A DNA stretch of 64,000 nt from Triglochin maritima (taxonomy: Eukaryota; Streptophyta; Magnoliopsida; Alismatales; Juncaginaceae), in NCBI GenBank assembly GCA_963682175.1, contig OY821771.1:29594201-29658200 (forward strand). The letters run 5' to 3'. The translations under genes and the position numbers were made by a program. Below are positions 1 through 11,231 of this stretch, piece after piece. How positions within the stretch are numbered: position 1 is the first letter of the stretch; every line of letters begins with the position of its first letter. The notes beneath the pieces were generated by a model that was given only the letters and a program-made list of their open reading frames with translations, was not told where the DNA came from and searched no databases.

Positions 1-2226
1 TTGACAGCCAACCAGGTATCGGTCGACCGATTACTAGGCTATGCCAGACAACGCCTAGGTCCTAGCCCTCCGGCCATCCCTCGTCGTCGGCGAGACCTCA
101 ACCTCTAACGACGAGACTAAAATCCCTCACATGCCTTGTGTGAGCAAATGAATGAACTTGGCATACCATTCCCGAGCTCGCCAGAGTTTCAGCACTGTCA
201 GTAACCTCCCTCATGCATGAGCACCACCGGAAGCCACTACTCATACGTATTCTTCCTTGCGCCTAGTACACATGCCTCATGCCTTCAAGTCACTTGCTTC
301 TCCTGGCATCGCTACCATCCGCCATAGCCACCACCAACTCTGGCAGCTCAGATCACTAGAGAAGAGAGGGATTGAGTTGGGTGGAGAAAAGTTGGAGTTG
401 AGGGAGAAAATGAGGGAGAGATAAGTGTGTGTGTGTGTGTATGTGTGTCAGTGTGTGTTTTTCTTCCCTAAAATACACCACCCATCAAATACATGGTGAT
501 TATTTAAGTTATACTACCGGAACTGCATGACGTCGGTGAAGACGAAGCAAGTACGGCTCGAGTCCACAGGGAGCACGCGCGAGTCTAAGTCTACAATACT
601 CGAGCGGGGGAGAAGAAGAGAGATGAATGTTAGCTGAATTAAACTACGATGCAAGTGAAATAAAAAAACAAACTATAAAATAAAACTCCTTAGGGGGTAG
701 AAAAAGAATACGGAAATGAAAATATTTGTAGTGTGTGTTCAATTGCGCTCATCACAACATGTAGTACAAGAAATCCATAAATCAAATCCAACTTTACCTC
801 CACATGAAATAAGATAAAATATTATTATTAAAGCATATAAGACAATAATTGAAATGAGACTACTCTGAGCGCATGTAAAATGAGCACATCCAACTTTGTC
901 TCCACATTAAATAAGATTTGATACAATCATTAAAACATACAACAACAAAAATTAGGATGATGCCAACATGAACGCATGCATGCACATGTCATGTTTTCTT
1001 CTTCCACTCCATCCTTATCCTCACCTCATCATTCCCTATAAAATACGTCCACTAATCTAAGCATGTGCTAAGCTTCACTCAAGAGCATTAGCACATCAAA
1101 GAAAACAGTGAAAATCGCATTAGATGGTTATGGAACTCATGTGAGGTTCAAAGGTAGGATTAACACATATACTAATATATCACATAATCACAACACCTTC
1201 TTCTCCACCCCCAATGGGGATGGCTACTCTCTACTCATCTCTAAACTAAAGAAAGCATAAAAATAACCCAACACCATAATACAAAATTCAGAAAACTAGA
1301 AGAAGGAAAAACAAGCACAAAGGGAATGGCATCAAATGAAAGTCATCAAGATAAATAACAAGACTAAACTATATTAAAATGAAATCTTACAAAGTTTCTC
1401 ATTTTCTCCTTCTCTAAACTACTAAACAAGAAATGAAACCTGCTCTACTAACCAAAAAAGGAAACTAACCGAAGGCTGAGAGGGAGGAATGAGAAGAAAT
1501 GAGGCATTACAAGTGTATTTATAAAAAATTAGAGGTTTTGGATGGATCTGGGCACTATCAGACGGCAGTAAATCAGATTTGGAAGTTGCATATTTCTTTA
1601 ACCCGACAACCCGACCCACCATAAAAATCCAGCTACCAAACACTTAACCGGATCCGCTAATCCGCCACTGAACGATCATTTTTTCCGATTGTCTTCAAAT
1701 TTTGACCACAGCTTTAGTTAACATAATAGACACGTGGGGTGCGCCCGGAGAAGCTGCTTCGAGCTCATTTGGTTTTAAGTGTCAAATTACTTCTCAGGTT
1801 CAGGAGATCTGGACTTTTGCTACCAACATATTTTCTTTACACTTAAGTCCCTCTGGGTTTTCATTTGGGTCCTTCTTGAGTTACAATCTAGTCCTTGGGT
1901 ATTACAAATAAGTCCAGAACCTTCCAAATCAGTTCATTCTTCTTGCGTTTACATCCTTTTCTCTTCCTTTCTCTTCTTTATTGGGGTAACACATCAAATA
2001 AACACTTGAGTAGCACAATATTGCGGTAAAATAAAGAATATATAACATGAATGTAATGTATGATATGCTACTAATCATGTGGCTAGTCACACCTTGACCA
2101 TGCCCACCATGCCTACCTCACCTCAACCCAGTCCTACCCTCATCCTCCCCAAAGTCAAAGCAAACATTAGTGCTAACCAAACCCACTAATCATTCTTAGC
2201 CACATAAGAAGGATTAGGGTCTAACA
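1..2226 (-). mobile_element. Tekay-type LTR, left end outside window, interrupted at 497-2077
   Basis: The sequence enters the window inside an LTR. It holds one CGGTCGACCG palindrome at 20-29 and, near 150-170, the phrase cttggcatacc that also follows the palindrome clusters in the other minus-oriented Tekay-type LTRs (near 12912 and 48247). After the nested insertion it resumes at 2078 and ends with gggtctaaca at 2226, matching the LTR edges ggatgtaaca and ggttattaca seen elsewhere. A GT-rich microsatellite lies at about 425-460. No coding capacity is visible. Assignment is by shared motifs and layout, not by alignment. Confidence 0.5.
497..2077 (-). mobile_element. Probable Athila-like solo LTR nested in the Tekay-type LTR
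   Basis: The ends are TGATTA...TAATCA, the same style as the complete Athila-like element here (TGATTG...CAATCA). The internal order also matches that LTR: a GC-richer block near the left end (about 520-620), a block reading cacccccaatggggatgg (about 1206), and repeated ggtcc/agtcc phrases near the right end. The flanks catgg and tgtgg agree at only three of five positions, so the TSD is decayed or the boundary is off by a few bases. No internal domain is present, as expected of a solo LTR. Confidence 0.5.
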
Positions 2227-4892
2227 ATTGGTATATACTTGCTCCTATTAAACCTTTTCATGATCCTGATCATATCATGGTTGATAATGAAAATCTTCTT
2301 CCTATAACTTATGTAGGTTTAGTATCTAACTCTTAATTCTTATTTATGCTTGAATTGAAACAAAATGTTATTGCAATTAGTTTGTCAATTGATTACAATC
2401 CTTGTTATGTTATAGTTTAGGTGTAATTAGTTTCCAAGAAAACTTAAGAAAGTGAGAAGAATTGGACTTCTCAGATTAATTTGGGGTGACTGATTTGCAG
2501 AAAAAAATCTTTTAAAACTGTAGTTCAATGAGTTGCAAGACTACCCAAAAATTATTCGAAATCAGTTTCCTCACTTCTAATAAAAAGCTAGAGGAGGTTC
2601 GATTTCGTGAAGTTTAACTAAAAATATTAAATTCTAGTTTTTATCCAAAAAATAATATTTTTTCTAACTTTATTAAAAGATACATTTTTGTATTAATCAG
2701 AACTAAAATTCTGAGAACAAGAGTTCAGAGAACTAAACTTATAATAACTAGACTTCAAGATTTTTCTCTACTTCATTCAAACCAATCATAACTTCAAGTT
2801 TTACTTCAAATTGTGCACAAAAACACATAAGATCAAATTGTTGAACAAATTAGAAGAAGACACAATCTAAAAGGTTCCTTATCATATTTAAGTTTCTAGT
2901 CGCTTACCTTTGTTTTCTTCGAAACATAAGCGTTACGTTTATCTGATTAGGTCCATTATGTCCTAAGCGGACCTGCATATATCTTTCGCATTTCCACTAT
3001 AGGTGTTCTGTAAGTTTAATTTGTCGACACCAAGCAAAGGTTAAGTTGGTTGTTTCCATTGAAGAAGAAATCTGATTTCTACGAGTACTTTGTTTAGTTT
3101 CGAAAACATGTTTTAGGCAATTTTCTACTATAAGTAAGAATGTTCAATGTGATGGTGGTGAGGAATTTTCATTCAAAGATTTATTGATCATTGTTAAATA
3201 TAGGTGTCATTATTAACCATTCTTGCCCTTTAATGCCAGCTCAAACTGAGCAACGACACAAAATAATCACTCAAATAGGTCTCAATTATTTGTTATTTAG
3301 TGTTGGGTACCTAAGAAATTTCAAGTCGAAGCCGATCTTTTCCACTGCATATTTTAAAATAATAATAATAATTTCCACCTTTTGAAGGAGAAATTCCTTA
3401 TTCAAAGTTTTCAAACAACTACTGATCGTTTTTCTTTTAAAGTTTCTGGTTCTCATCGCTTTTCTTTTTCTAGAGATTATTGTTCTTAAATATTAGTTTT
3501 ATATCTTCGTCCTGTGTTCTCTTTGGCGTCTACACGGAGGGCATACATGTTTGTGTTATTAGTTTTACATTTTGCGACATGCTTGTGTTTTATGAAAGCA
3601 ATTTTCCTTACATAAATCCTAAGTCTAGTCATCACAACAATTTCTGATAATTCTTTAGTTTCTTTTTCTAATTAGCTGGGTTGATCACTCTCATGTTTTA
3701 GATTAGGAGATAATAACATATGTGCTTCATATTTATAAAAAATGTTGAGGGTGGTAGTTCTAGCCTTCTAGGGAATGTTCTTATTTCTAGTCTCTAGTAT
3801 CCTGAACAACTAACAACCTACATTTATACCTATGAGATTCGGAACAGACCATTGCAAAGATCGTGGTAGTGTATTATTTGCGTTCTTAAACTTGCATGCA
3901 TTAATGGCACCGCACATTACAAGTGGGTTCTTTTATGAGATATAGGTATTAATGTTTTTCTCTTTTTATTTGTGCTACTTCGTTGCATCATTAATTATTT
4001 AAATAAAGAATCAACAATTTCAGTATGGACACCCAACTCCATGTATTCTTAGATCGATGGTGATGCGTTGGCAGACAATGGCAGAGCCATACCGACATTG
4101 ATGCCTCGTATTCAATTACTATCAAGTGGTCATTTTATTCTATATATATAATAACTAATCATAATTCATTTAAAAATTCAATCTCGTACATTTTTACATA
4201 TCCAAGGGGTGTTAGATGTGACATCATCATCGATATGGTTGCCGGTCGACTATGGTCTTCAATAGGCAATAACTTTGATGCTTAACAATATCAAGAGGTT
4301 TATTATTAGTTTAAACGTAGGACAATGGATGCCTCAACAGGAACGGTTTTAACTTTTAAGCTGGGGATGATATAGCGGATTGGGAACACCAATTAGCAAA
4401 CTCTATGCATGCTTAGGTTGCGTATGATTAAGTCACTTAAATCTAGAATTTCACATGAACATGAAACTTCAAAGTGATACATTTGTAATTACCAGGTTTG
4501 AATGGTATTGTGTTGGAATTCGCAAAATATTTCCTGTTATTTTGAATTTCACCTTTATATAAAATTTGTTAAAACCAAATTCCATGATGAAAGGTGAGAT
4601 TTTGAAACTTCATGAAATTGTTTTTTAACTTTAGTCACTCAAATTAAGATGAAATATTAATGTTATGTTTCAAATATGATTTTATCCATATTAACATGTG
4701 ATTTTCAAGGTTTGTGTATAACTCCTGATTGAGTAGCTAAATAACTTTTAAATTTTTTGTTGTTATTTTGAATAAACATGTTTGTCCAAACATAATAAAT
4801 ATAAATTATGTCATTTATAAATTCTGGGATTTGTAAATCTCATTGATTGCAAGTTCCATGAAACTTGCAAATACTTATTTAAACAAAACATT
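2227..4892. other. AT-rich intergenic stretch, no gene recognised
   Basis: No ORF of family-like composition, no LTR edge and no RNA gene could be supported here. Open frames are short and lack recognisable motifs. It is probably old, decayed repeat DNA. Confidence 0.5.
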
Positions 4893-4897
4893 TAGAG

Positions 4898-5551
4898 TGT
4901 TAGACACGGGAGAAAGACGGGGAGCACCAGACCGAACCACCCCAGAAACCCGCCCTCCACCAGGCGCACATGGACCGCCAATCAGCGGTCCTAAACCGCC
5001 AATTGGCGGTTCAGAAGTCGCGTCTGGTGCGCGGTTTTGGCTCGCCTTGTTCTCCATGCTGAGGACCTTCTATTGTCATCGCTAGATCCATATTGTGATC
5101 TACTCAATTGGTGGGCACGAATGAAAGAAGAAAACTAACTACTTATCACTCATAAGCAAAACGGGATTTGCAACAAACTCATCTTTTTCTTTCTTATTTC
5201 TCACTTACATTCTCCTTTCTTTTTCTCCTTTTCACTCATTCTATGACTTGTTACAAATGAAGAACTCTTGTGCTTATATAGGCACTTACAATGACTCTTC
5301 AACTTAGCCTAAAACATAAACATAACATACACTACATAAAGATGATAATTCAAGATCATTAAAATCTCTACTTAAATTGCATCATAAAATAAGAACGAAG
5401 ATCATAGAGAAATGAAGAGACTCTTTGTCTCTTCCTTTCCTTCAACCTTTCATCTTCCAACTTGTTGAGTCATCAACTCCTAGATGACTCACCCTCCATA
5501 GATGATGTGGCTAGTGACTAGGATGCCACCTAAGATTAAGTTCAATTATCA
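4898..5551 (-). repeat. Copia 3' LTR (left copy)
   Basis: In + orientation it begins tgttagacacggg and ends ttcaattatca. It is near-identical to 7215-7867. It carries a double palindrome module at 4972-5010. The adjacent inner sequence, read on minus, is purine-rich (caaagaggagtac), fitting a polypurine tract. Confidence 0.85.
4972..5010. repeat. Double palindrome module (GGACCGCCAATCAGCGGT + ACCGCCAATTGGCGGT), left Copia LTR
   Basis: An imperfect palindrome at 4972-4989 is followed five bases later by a perfect 16-bp palindrome at 4995-5010. The same pair occurs in the right LTR (7289-7327), and on the opposite strand in the Athila-like element (29267-29305). Confidence 0.9.
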
Positions 5552-5645
5552 GTACTCCTCTTTGAACTTAATCATCTTCCATCCACCATCCCAAGTAGGT
5601 TGTGCATCCTTTCTTGCAACCTTATGGACAACTCTTTTGCTTGAG

Positions 5646-6274
5646 CTAAAAGACACACCATGTGAACCTTACTTGTTCATAAGCCACACAGAGAGGGATT
5701 GTCTCCATGCATGCCACCGGTGCGAACACTTCTTCATAATCTATGCCGGTCCTTTGCTTGTAGCCTTTTGCTACTAAACGTGCCTTGCATCGCTCGACCT
5801 CTCCTTGGGGTGTTGTCTTCTTCTTATACACCCACTTGACACTAGTGGTTTTGTGACGTTTTGGAAGCGAAGTTAGCTCCCAAGTCTCATTCTTTTCTAT
5901 CGATTGCATCTCCTTATTCATGGCTCGCCTTCTTGCTTTTGCCACCACCGCTTCTTCGAACGGGATACTCTCGCCTTGAGCGGAAAGGAAAACAAGTGTA
6001 GCTCACTTGTTACCTCGTATAGATCACGAAGACTCCTTTTCTTCCTCGGTCTCGTCTTTTCATCATCGGATGATACAACTTCGTGCTCGGTGGAATCTGC
6101 CACCTCCGCCTCTTGCTCCTCATTTTCATTGTTTTCTTCGTATTCCTCCTTATGCTCATCATCAACTTGAGCATGCATGATATGATTTGTCACCTCCTCG
6201 TGGTTAACAAACAAGCCCATTCCATCACCGCGAGTATCTTCCTCCTCGGCAATAAGGTTGGAACTCTCTTCCAC
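5646..6274 (-). pseudogene. Copia pol remnant: charged linker and N-terminal reverse transcriptase
   Basis: Read on minus, an acidic segment ending EKTRPRKKRSLRDLYEVT resembles the linker between Copia integrase and RT. A shift of frame near 5920-5950 leads into the RT start ([44 protein letters not shown]), which is typical of Ty1/Copia RT. The frame breaks off soon after, before the catalytic YxDD segment. Integrase and protease are absent between gag and this piece. It is a fossil fragment with no expected activity. Confidence 0.85.
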
Positions 6275-6277
6275 CTT

Positions 6278-7192
6278 CTACTTCGACCAACACTCACTAG
6301 CATTGTGTCCATGCTTCCCACAGTTGAAGCACTCAATCTCCTTCTTTGAACCATGATCACCACGGCCACGGTTGGAGCTCTCCTCCACCTTCTTTTGCGA
6401 CCAACACTCTTTCGCAAAATCGCCACGCTTCCCACACTTGAAGCACTCGACCTCCTTCTTTTTTGGACGGCCTCCATAGTCACGACCGCTTCCATGATCT
6501 ACGTTGCGAGGTTTCTCCTCCTTAAGCGACATCTGCGCTTGCAACACCTCCTCCAAGACATCTTGCCTCTTCTTCTTCTTTCTTTGCTCGTGTGCCTCCA
6601 ACGAGTTTGCAAGGTCGTCGACGGACATATTCTCGAGGTCCTTTGATTCCTCGATAGCACACACAACATTTTCAAAGTCTTCAGTGAGAGAACGCAGCAC
6701 CTTCTCCACCACTCTTCCTTCAGTCATCGCCTCCCCATTTCTCTTCAATTTGTTCATCACCATGTGAACCCTCGTCATGAAATCGACAACACCTTCTGAT
6801 TCCTTCATTTTCAACGCCTCGAACTCACCTCGAAGCATTTGGAGGCGCACTTGCCTCACTCGATCAACACTCTTGTAGCTCTTCTCAAGGGTGTCCCACG
6901 CCTCCTTCGACGTCTTCGCTTCAGCGATCTTCTCAAAGCCACTCTCATCCACCGCTTGGAAGAGAAGGAAGAGAGCACTCTTGTCTTTGGCTTTTCTCTC
7001 CTTTTGTGCTTTGATTTGTGCAACGGTTGCTACCCCTGTCACGGCCTCCTCATCGAAATCGCTCTCCACAAGATCCTAAGCATCATGTGCACCGAGCAGG
7101 GTACGCATTTGGATACTCCAATTGTCGTAGTTCCCCTTCGAAAGTCGAGATAACGATACATGACCAAATGAGGTCATTCCTGAGCTCCCCAT
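6278..7192 (-). pseudogene. Copia gag (UBN2 type) with two CCHC zinc knuckles and one premature stop
   Basis: The start used here is the ATG at 7190-7192, about ten bases after the PBS. The first 38 codons include KGNYDNWSIQMRTLLGA, typical of Copia gag N-termini. An in-frame TAG at 7076-7078 then falls just before DLVES, where relatives usually have a tryptophan. From 7069 the frame is open for 263 codons with UBN2-like text (SKEAWDTLEKSYKS, VVEKVLRSLTEDFENV). Two knuckles follow in tandem, CFKCGKRGDFAKEC and CFNCGKHGHNASEC, with similar spacers between and after them, which suggests a local duplication. The knuckles would bind RNA in the element's particle. Confidence 0.85.
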
Positions 7193-7200
7193 TAGACGAG

Positions 7201-7212
7201 ACTCTAATACCA
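7201..7212 (-). other. Copia primer-binding site
   Basis: On minus it reads TGGTATTAGAGT, two bases beyond the 5' LTR edge. It is a slightly decayed match to the initiator-Met tRNA type site TGGTATCAGAGC. Confidence 0.75.
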
Positions 7213-7214
7213 GA

Positions 7215-7867
7215 TGTTAGACACGGGAGAAAGACGGAGAGCACCAGACCGAGCTACCCTAGAAAGCCGCCCTCCACCAGGCGCACATGGACCGCCAATC
7301 AGCGGTCCCAAATCGCCAATTGGCGGTTCCGAAGTCGCGTCTGGTGCACGGCTTTGTCTCGCCTTGTTCTCCATGTTGAGGGCCTTCTATTGCCATCACT
7401 AGATCCATACTGTGATCTACTCAATTGGTGGGCACGAATGAAAGAAGAAAACTAACTACTTATCACTCATAAGCAAAACGGGATTTGCAACAAACTCATC
7501 TTTTTCTTTCTTATTTCTCACTTACATTCTCCTTTCTTTTTCTCCTTTTCACTCATTCTATGACTTGTTACAAATGAAGAACTTTTGTGCTTATATAGGC
7601 ACTTACAATGACTCTTCAACTTAGCCTAAAACATAAACATAACATACACTACATAAAGATGATCATTCAAGATCATTACAATCTCTACTTAAATTGCATC
7701 ATAAAATAAGGACGAAAATCATAGAGAAATGAAGAGACTTTGTCTCTTCCTTTCCTTTAACCTTTCATCTTCCAACTTGTTGAGTCATCAACTCCTAGAC
7801 TACTCACCCTTCATAGATAATGTGGCTAGTGACCTCAATCTTCACCTAGGATTAAGCTTAATTCTCA
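7215..7867 (-). repeat. Copia 5' LTR (right copy)
   Basis: It is near-identical to 4898-5551, begins tgttagacacggg and ends ttaattctca. The palindrome module is at 7289-7327, with one substitution (ATCGCC) in its second half. Confidence 0.85.
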
Positions 7868-8823
7868 ATATAGAGGTCTTCTGTATGTATGCCTTCCCGT
7901 AGTAACCTCAATCTATATACCGAAAGCCCTATGATGGGAAACTACAACGTACGGTTTGGAGGGGGATTTCTCCAATTTCATAATTATTTTTTAAATTCCG
8001 ACCTTGCTGAATTATCCATGCTTTTGAATTTTGCCCCATTTTTATTTTTTCTGAATATATACCATTAATTTGATAGGTGATAAAATTTATTCCAATAGTT
8101 TAGTTAAATATATTTTCGGGAGAATAAATTTAGCTATTTAAAGTTAGATACCCAATTAGAATACAAACTATCTTACAAATAAAATGTCTCTTTGGATTGT
8201 TCTTACAAACTTCAATCCCTCTACTTTAACTTGTAACGTGGCCTTTGTTTGCAACCCTTTATTTTTCAAACGAAGGAGATCTACTACGTTGTGATAAAGT
8301 TTTACCAAGCATTAATTAAATTAGCACAGTCCTGATGTTTAATTCAGTTCTCGTGTACACATGCCATGTTTTGACAACTATTTACGTACGTCATGTTGTA
8401 AAGTGTAAACACTAGAAACGTTACGCTGAAGTTGAGCTTGCCTTCGGTTCTATGGCATGAGTGCTAACAACTCAGTTGTGGTCCACCTATTAGAGAATAT
8501 CTAACTGGATATCTATTAATAACGTGATATGTAATGTTGCCTCCTACAATCATGGATCAAAAAAAGTATGTTTTAAGGTATTGTCTTCTACTATATAAAT
8601 ACTACGAATTGGAATTAAGCATATAAATGGAGCCCAAATAAATCCTCCAAAATATGAACATAAATGTTCAGAGCAAGATCCACTCTAACAGAGTGGGGTA
8701 TATTGCTCTTGACTCACGGATCAGATTTCGTGCGAGATATTCTTTCTTTAATATATTTGTGTTGGTATGAGATTTCCTCCCTCTGTCATCTTTACTGTGT
8801 CATCTTGATGGCATCCATTTCCA
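7868..8823. other. Intergenic, no gene recognised
   Basis: AT-rich sequence without supported ORFs, LTR edges or RNA genes. Confidence 0.5.
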
Positions 8824-9068
8824 TAGGGTGACCATAACTCGGTCCGGACCGGATCCAATCGGTCCGGGTTCCGGTCAAGAACTTTTTGAAATTTTGGTTC
8901 CAGTCTGGACCGGTCTGATTTTTATTTTTTTATTTTAAAAAATCCGGTTTTGGACCGGACCGGATTGGTCAGGTCCGGTCCGGTCATCGGTCCAAAGTCA
9001 TCCGGTCCTGTCCGGTCTTCGGTCCGGACCTTGGAAAAATTCTGGTCCGGACCGGATGCTCATCCCTA
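8824..9068. mobile_element. hAT-like MITE rich in CCGGTCCGGACCGG
   Basis: The terminal inverted repeats read TAGGGTGACCAT on the left and, inverted from the right, TAGGGATGAGCA. The flanking 8-mers catttcca (8816-8823) and tatttcca (9069-9076) differ at one base, which suits the 8-bp duplication of hAT elements. The interior is almost entirely variants of CCGGTCCGGACCGG around an AT-rich centre, so either strand could fold on itself. No coding capacity. A diverged relative lies at 15722-15979. Confidence 0.75.
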
Positions 9069-9589
9069 TATTTCCATCAATAAAAAGACCTAGGGATTAT
9101 ACGTCGTAAAATGTATGAAATGCTCTTGTTTACCAGCAAGTGGTTCCCTTGTAATCAGTTTTCTGACTAATAGCATAACAACTCAACTTTGTTCGTCTCC
9201 ATGTTCATTGAAGTCTCCTCCATTTGGAGCTTCCTACCATTCCACTTTCTTGCAAGTCATTCCAGCTAAACTTCGCGAAACACATAAACTACCATATTTT
9301 TATGAGTCCTTATACACGGCAGCGCGTGTCCCGAACGCGGCTGACGTGGTCAGTTGAGTCCGCAATCCAGTCAGCAGAGAAATTCATTAAATAACATATT
9401 GGTGTCACATGCAACCTTTAGTTTCCCAATGCAACATTATTTTCTCACTGTAACGTTTGGTTTCCCATGCAACTTTTACTTTCTCACTGCAACGTTTGGT
9501 TTCCCCATGCAACTTTCATTTTTCCCAACGCAACTTTTGGTTTCCCCAAACAACTTAAAAAGGCAAAACATGTTCCTTTTTTAACATCT

Positions 9590-10400
9590 ACGTCTATCCT
9601 TTTTAAGTTTGCGGTTCTCCTTTTTAAGTGTGAGTTGTACATTTTTAAGTGTAGTCTGTTCCTTTTTAAGTGAGGCTTGTTCCTTTTTATGTTTGAGGTT
9701 CTCCTTTTTAATTGTGAGTTGTACCTTTTTAAGTGTAGTATGTTCCTTTTTAAGTGAGCGTACATTTTTAAGTGTGAAGTTTTCATTTTTAGTGTTTCTT
9801 GTTCCTTTTTAAGTTTGTGGTTCTACTTTTTAACTGTGAGTTGTACATTTTTAATTGATGTATGTTCCTTTTTAAGAATTGCTTGTTCTTTTTTATGTTT
9901 GAGGTTCTCGTTTTTAACTGTGAGTTGTACATTTTTAAGTATAGTCTGTTCCTTTTTAAGTGAGGTTTGTTCTTTTTTATGTTTGAGGTTCTCCTTTTTA
10001 ACTGTGAGTTGTACCGTTTTAAGTGTAGTATGTTCTTTTTTAAGTAAGTGTACATTTTTAAGTGTGAAGTTTTCCTTTTTAATTTTTGTTTCGTCCTTTT
10101 TTAAGATATATTGTTCTTTTTTAGGTACTACTTCATCCTTTTTAAGTTCATGTTTTTCATTTTTAAGTATTGCTTCATCCTTTTTAATTTTCTGTTGTTC
10201 CTTTTTAAGTTGATGTTTTTCCTTTTTAATTTTCTGTTTTTCCTTTTTAATTTTCTGTTGTTTCTTTTTAAGTCATGTTTGTTCCTTTTTGAGTTGTTTT
10301 TCCTTCTTAATTTTTTGTTTTCCTTTTTAATTTTTGTTTCGTCCTTTTTAAGTTATGTTGTTCCTTTTTAGGTACTGTTTCATACATTTTAAGTTTCTGT
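9590..10400. repeat. 21-bp minisatellite with 84-bp higher-order unit
   Basis: Units of about 21 bp share a cctttttaa core. The word gtttgnggttct recurs at 9607, 9691, 9813, 9897 and 9981. Three of the four intervals are exactly 84 bp (four units); the other is 122. Because 21 is divisible by three, long frames stay open on both strands and encode heptad-like strings. I regard these as a by-product of the repeat. Past about 10080 the array degrades into looser cctttttaa units. Confidence 0.9.
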
Positions 10401-10837
10401 TTTTCCATTAAACAAACCAACTTTAAACAATAACACCACAAAGAAACAAACTTTTCAAAATAACATCAAAAAACTAAGATCGATCTATCACATAACAAAA
10501 CCAATAACTTTAAATCAACCACAAAGAAACAAATTTTCCTCAAAAACTCAACACAAAAAAACTCAAATCAGCTACAAAGAACCACACTTCCAAAAAAATC
10601 AAAATCAATCAATCATAGAACAAAACCAAAAACTTCAAATTAGCCACAAAAACCAAACTTTCCCCAAAAACCACCACACAAAAAACTCAAATCAGTTACA
10701 AAAAACCACATTTCCGAAAAACCCAAGACCAATCCATCACATAACAAAACCCCAAAACTTCAAATCAACCACGAAAACCAAACTTTCCCCCAAAAACAAC
10801 ATACAAAAAACTTAAATCAGCTACAAAAAACCACATT

Positions 10838-11030
10838 TCTCCTCCTCCTCGCATCGAGAAAGACTCCAACGCCGACCATTTCCTCCTCTTTCTCGCCGAC
10901 CAACTACATCGTGACGTCCTAACCAACGATGTCGGCGTCCCAACCTCCTTAAGACTCACTCCCGCGTCATCTCCTCGGCATCCCTCTTACCGATCTCGTC
11001 TTCCATCAGGAGAAAATGATGGAGAATGAA
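10838..11030 (+). other. GC-rich insert in the MULE, possible captured host gene fragment
   Basis: This block stands out in composition from the A-rich DNA around it. One + frame reads protein-like for about 50 codons (RIEKDSNADHFLLFLADQ, then DVLTNDVGVPTSLR). MULEs are known to carry host exon fragments (Pack-MULEs). I do not recognise the source gene, and an antisense frame is also open. Confidence 0.35.
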
Positions 11031-11231
11031 AGGTTTGGGGGATGATGGAAGGTTTTGAGAATATATGTATGTTGGAAACCAAATGTCACATAGTTCCGCG
11101 TGCGTGTGATATGACACAAAATAAATAAATAATATGTGATTTAATTAATCTTTGGATTTTTCTGACTGGATTGTCCACGTCAGACGGCGTCCCGGACGCA
11201 CCGCAGCAACTAAATATTTTCCTATTTTTAT

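Larger units (their letters stand above)
4898..7867 (-). mobile_element. Internally deleted Ty1/Copia retrotransposon
   Basis: Two LTRs of about 650 bp flank an internal region of only about 1.66 kb on the minus strand. The order is PBS-like site, gag with CCHC knuckles, a charged linker, then the first part of a Copia reverse transcriptase. Protease, integrase, most of the RT and RNase H are missing, so there are at least two internal deletions. The left flank TAGAG (4893-4897) recurs at 7871-7875, three bases beyond the LTR end I chose, so either the terminus or the TSD is imprecise. It cannot encode its own mobility. Confidence 0.85.
9304..11222. mobile_element. Non-autonomous Mutator-like element (MULE)
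   Basis: Both flanks carry the 9-mer TATTTTTAT (9295-9303 and 11223-11231), the duplication length of Mutator-like elements, though the word is AT-rich. The ends are long inverted repeats: the left has gtcccgaacgcggctgacgt and caatccagtcag, and the right, inverted, has gtccgggacgccgtctgacg and caatccagtcag. The right tip inverted begins GGAAAATATTTAG. The left tip gagtccttatac resembles the left tip of a second element at 57740, so both belong to one family. The interior is a minisatellite, an A-rich stretch and a short GC-rich block. Confidence 0.75.

Noticed and set aside
2224..2240. taacaattggtatatac resembles an LTR edge followed by a PBS
   Set aside because: The LTR here is in minus orientation, so a PBS should lie at its other end. 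The match to TGGTATCAGAGC stops after six bases.
9484..10213. Overlapping 88-132 codon frames on both strands
   Set aside because: They exist because the minisatellite period is 21 bp; both strands are open, and composition is repeat-driven.
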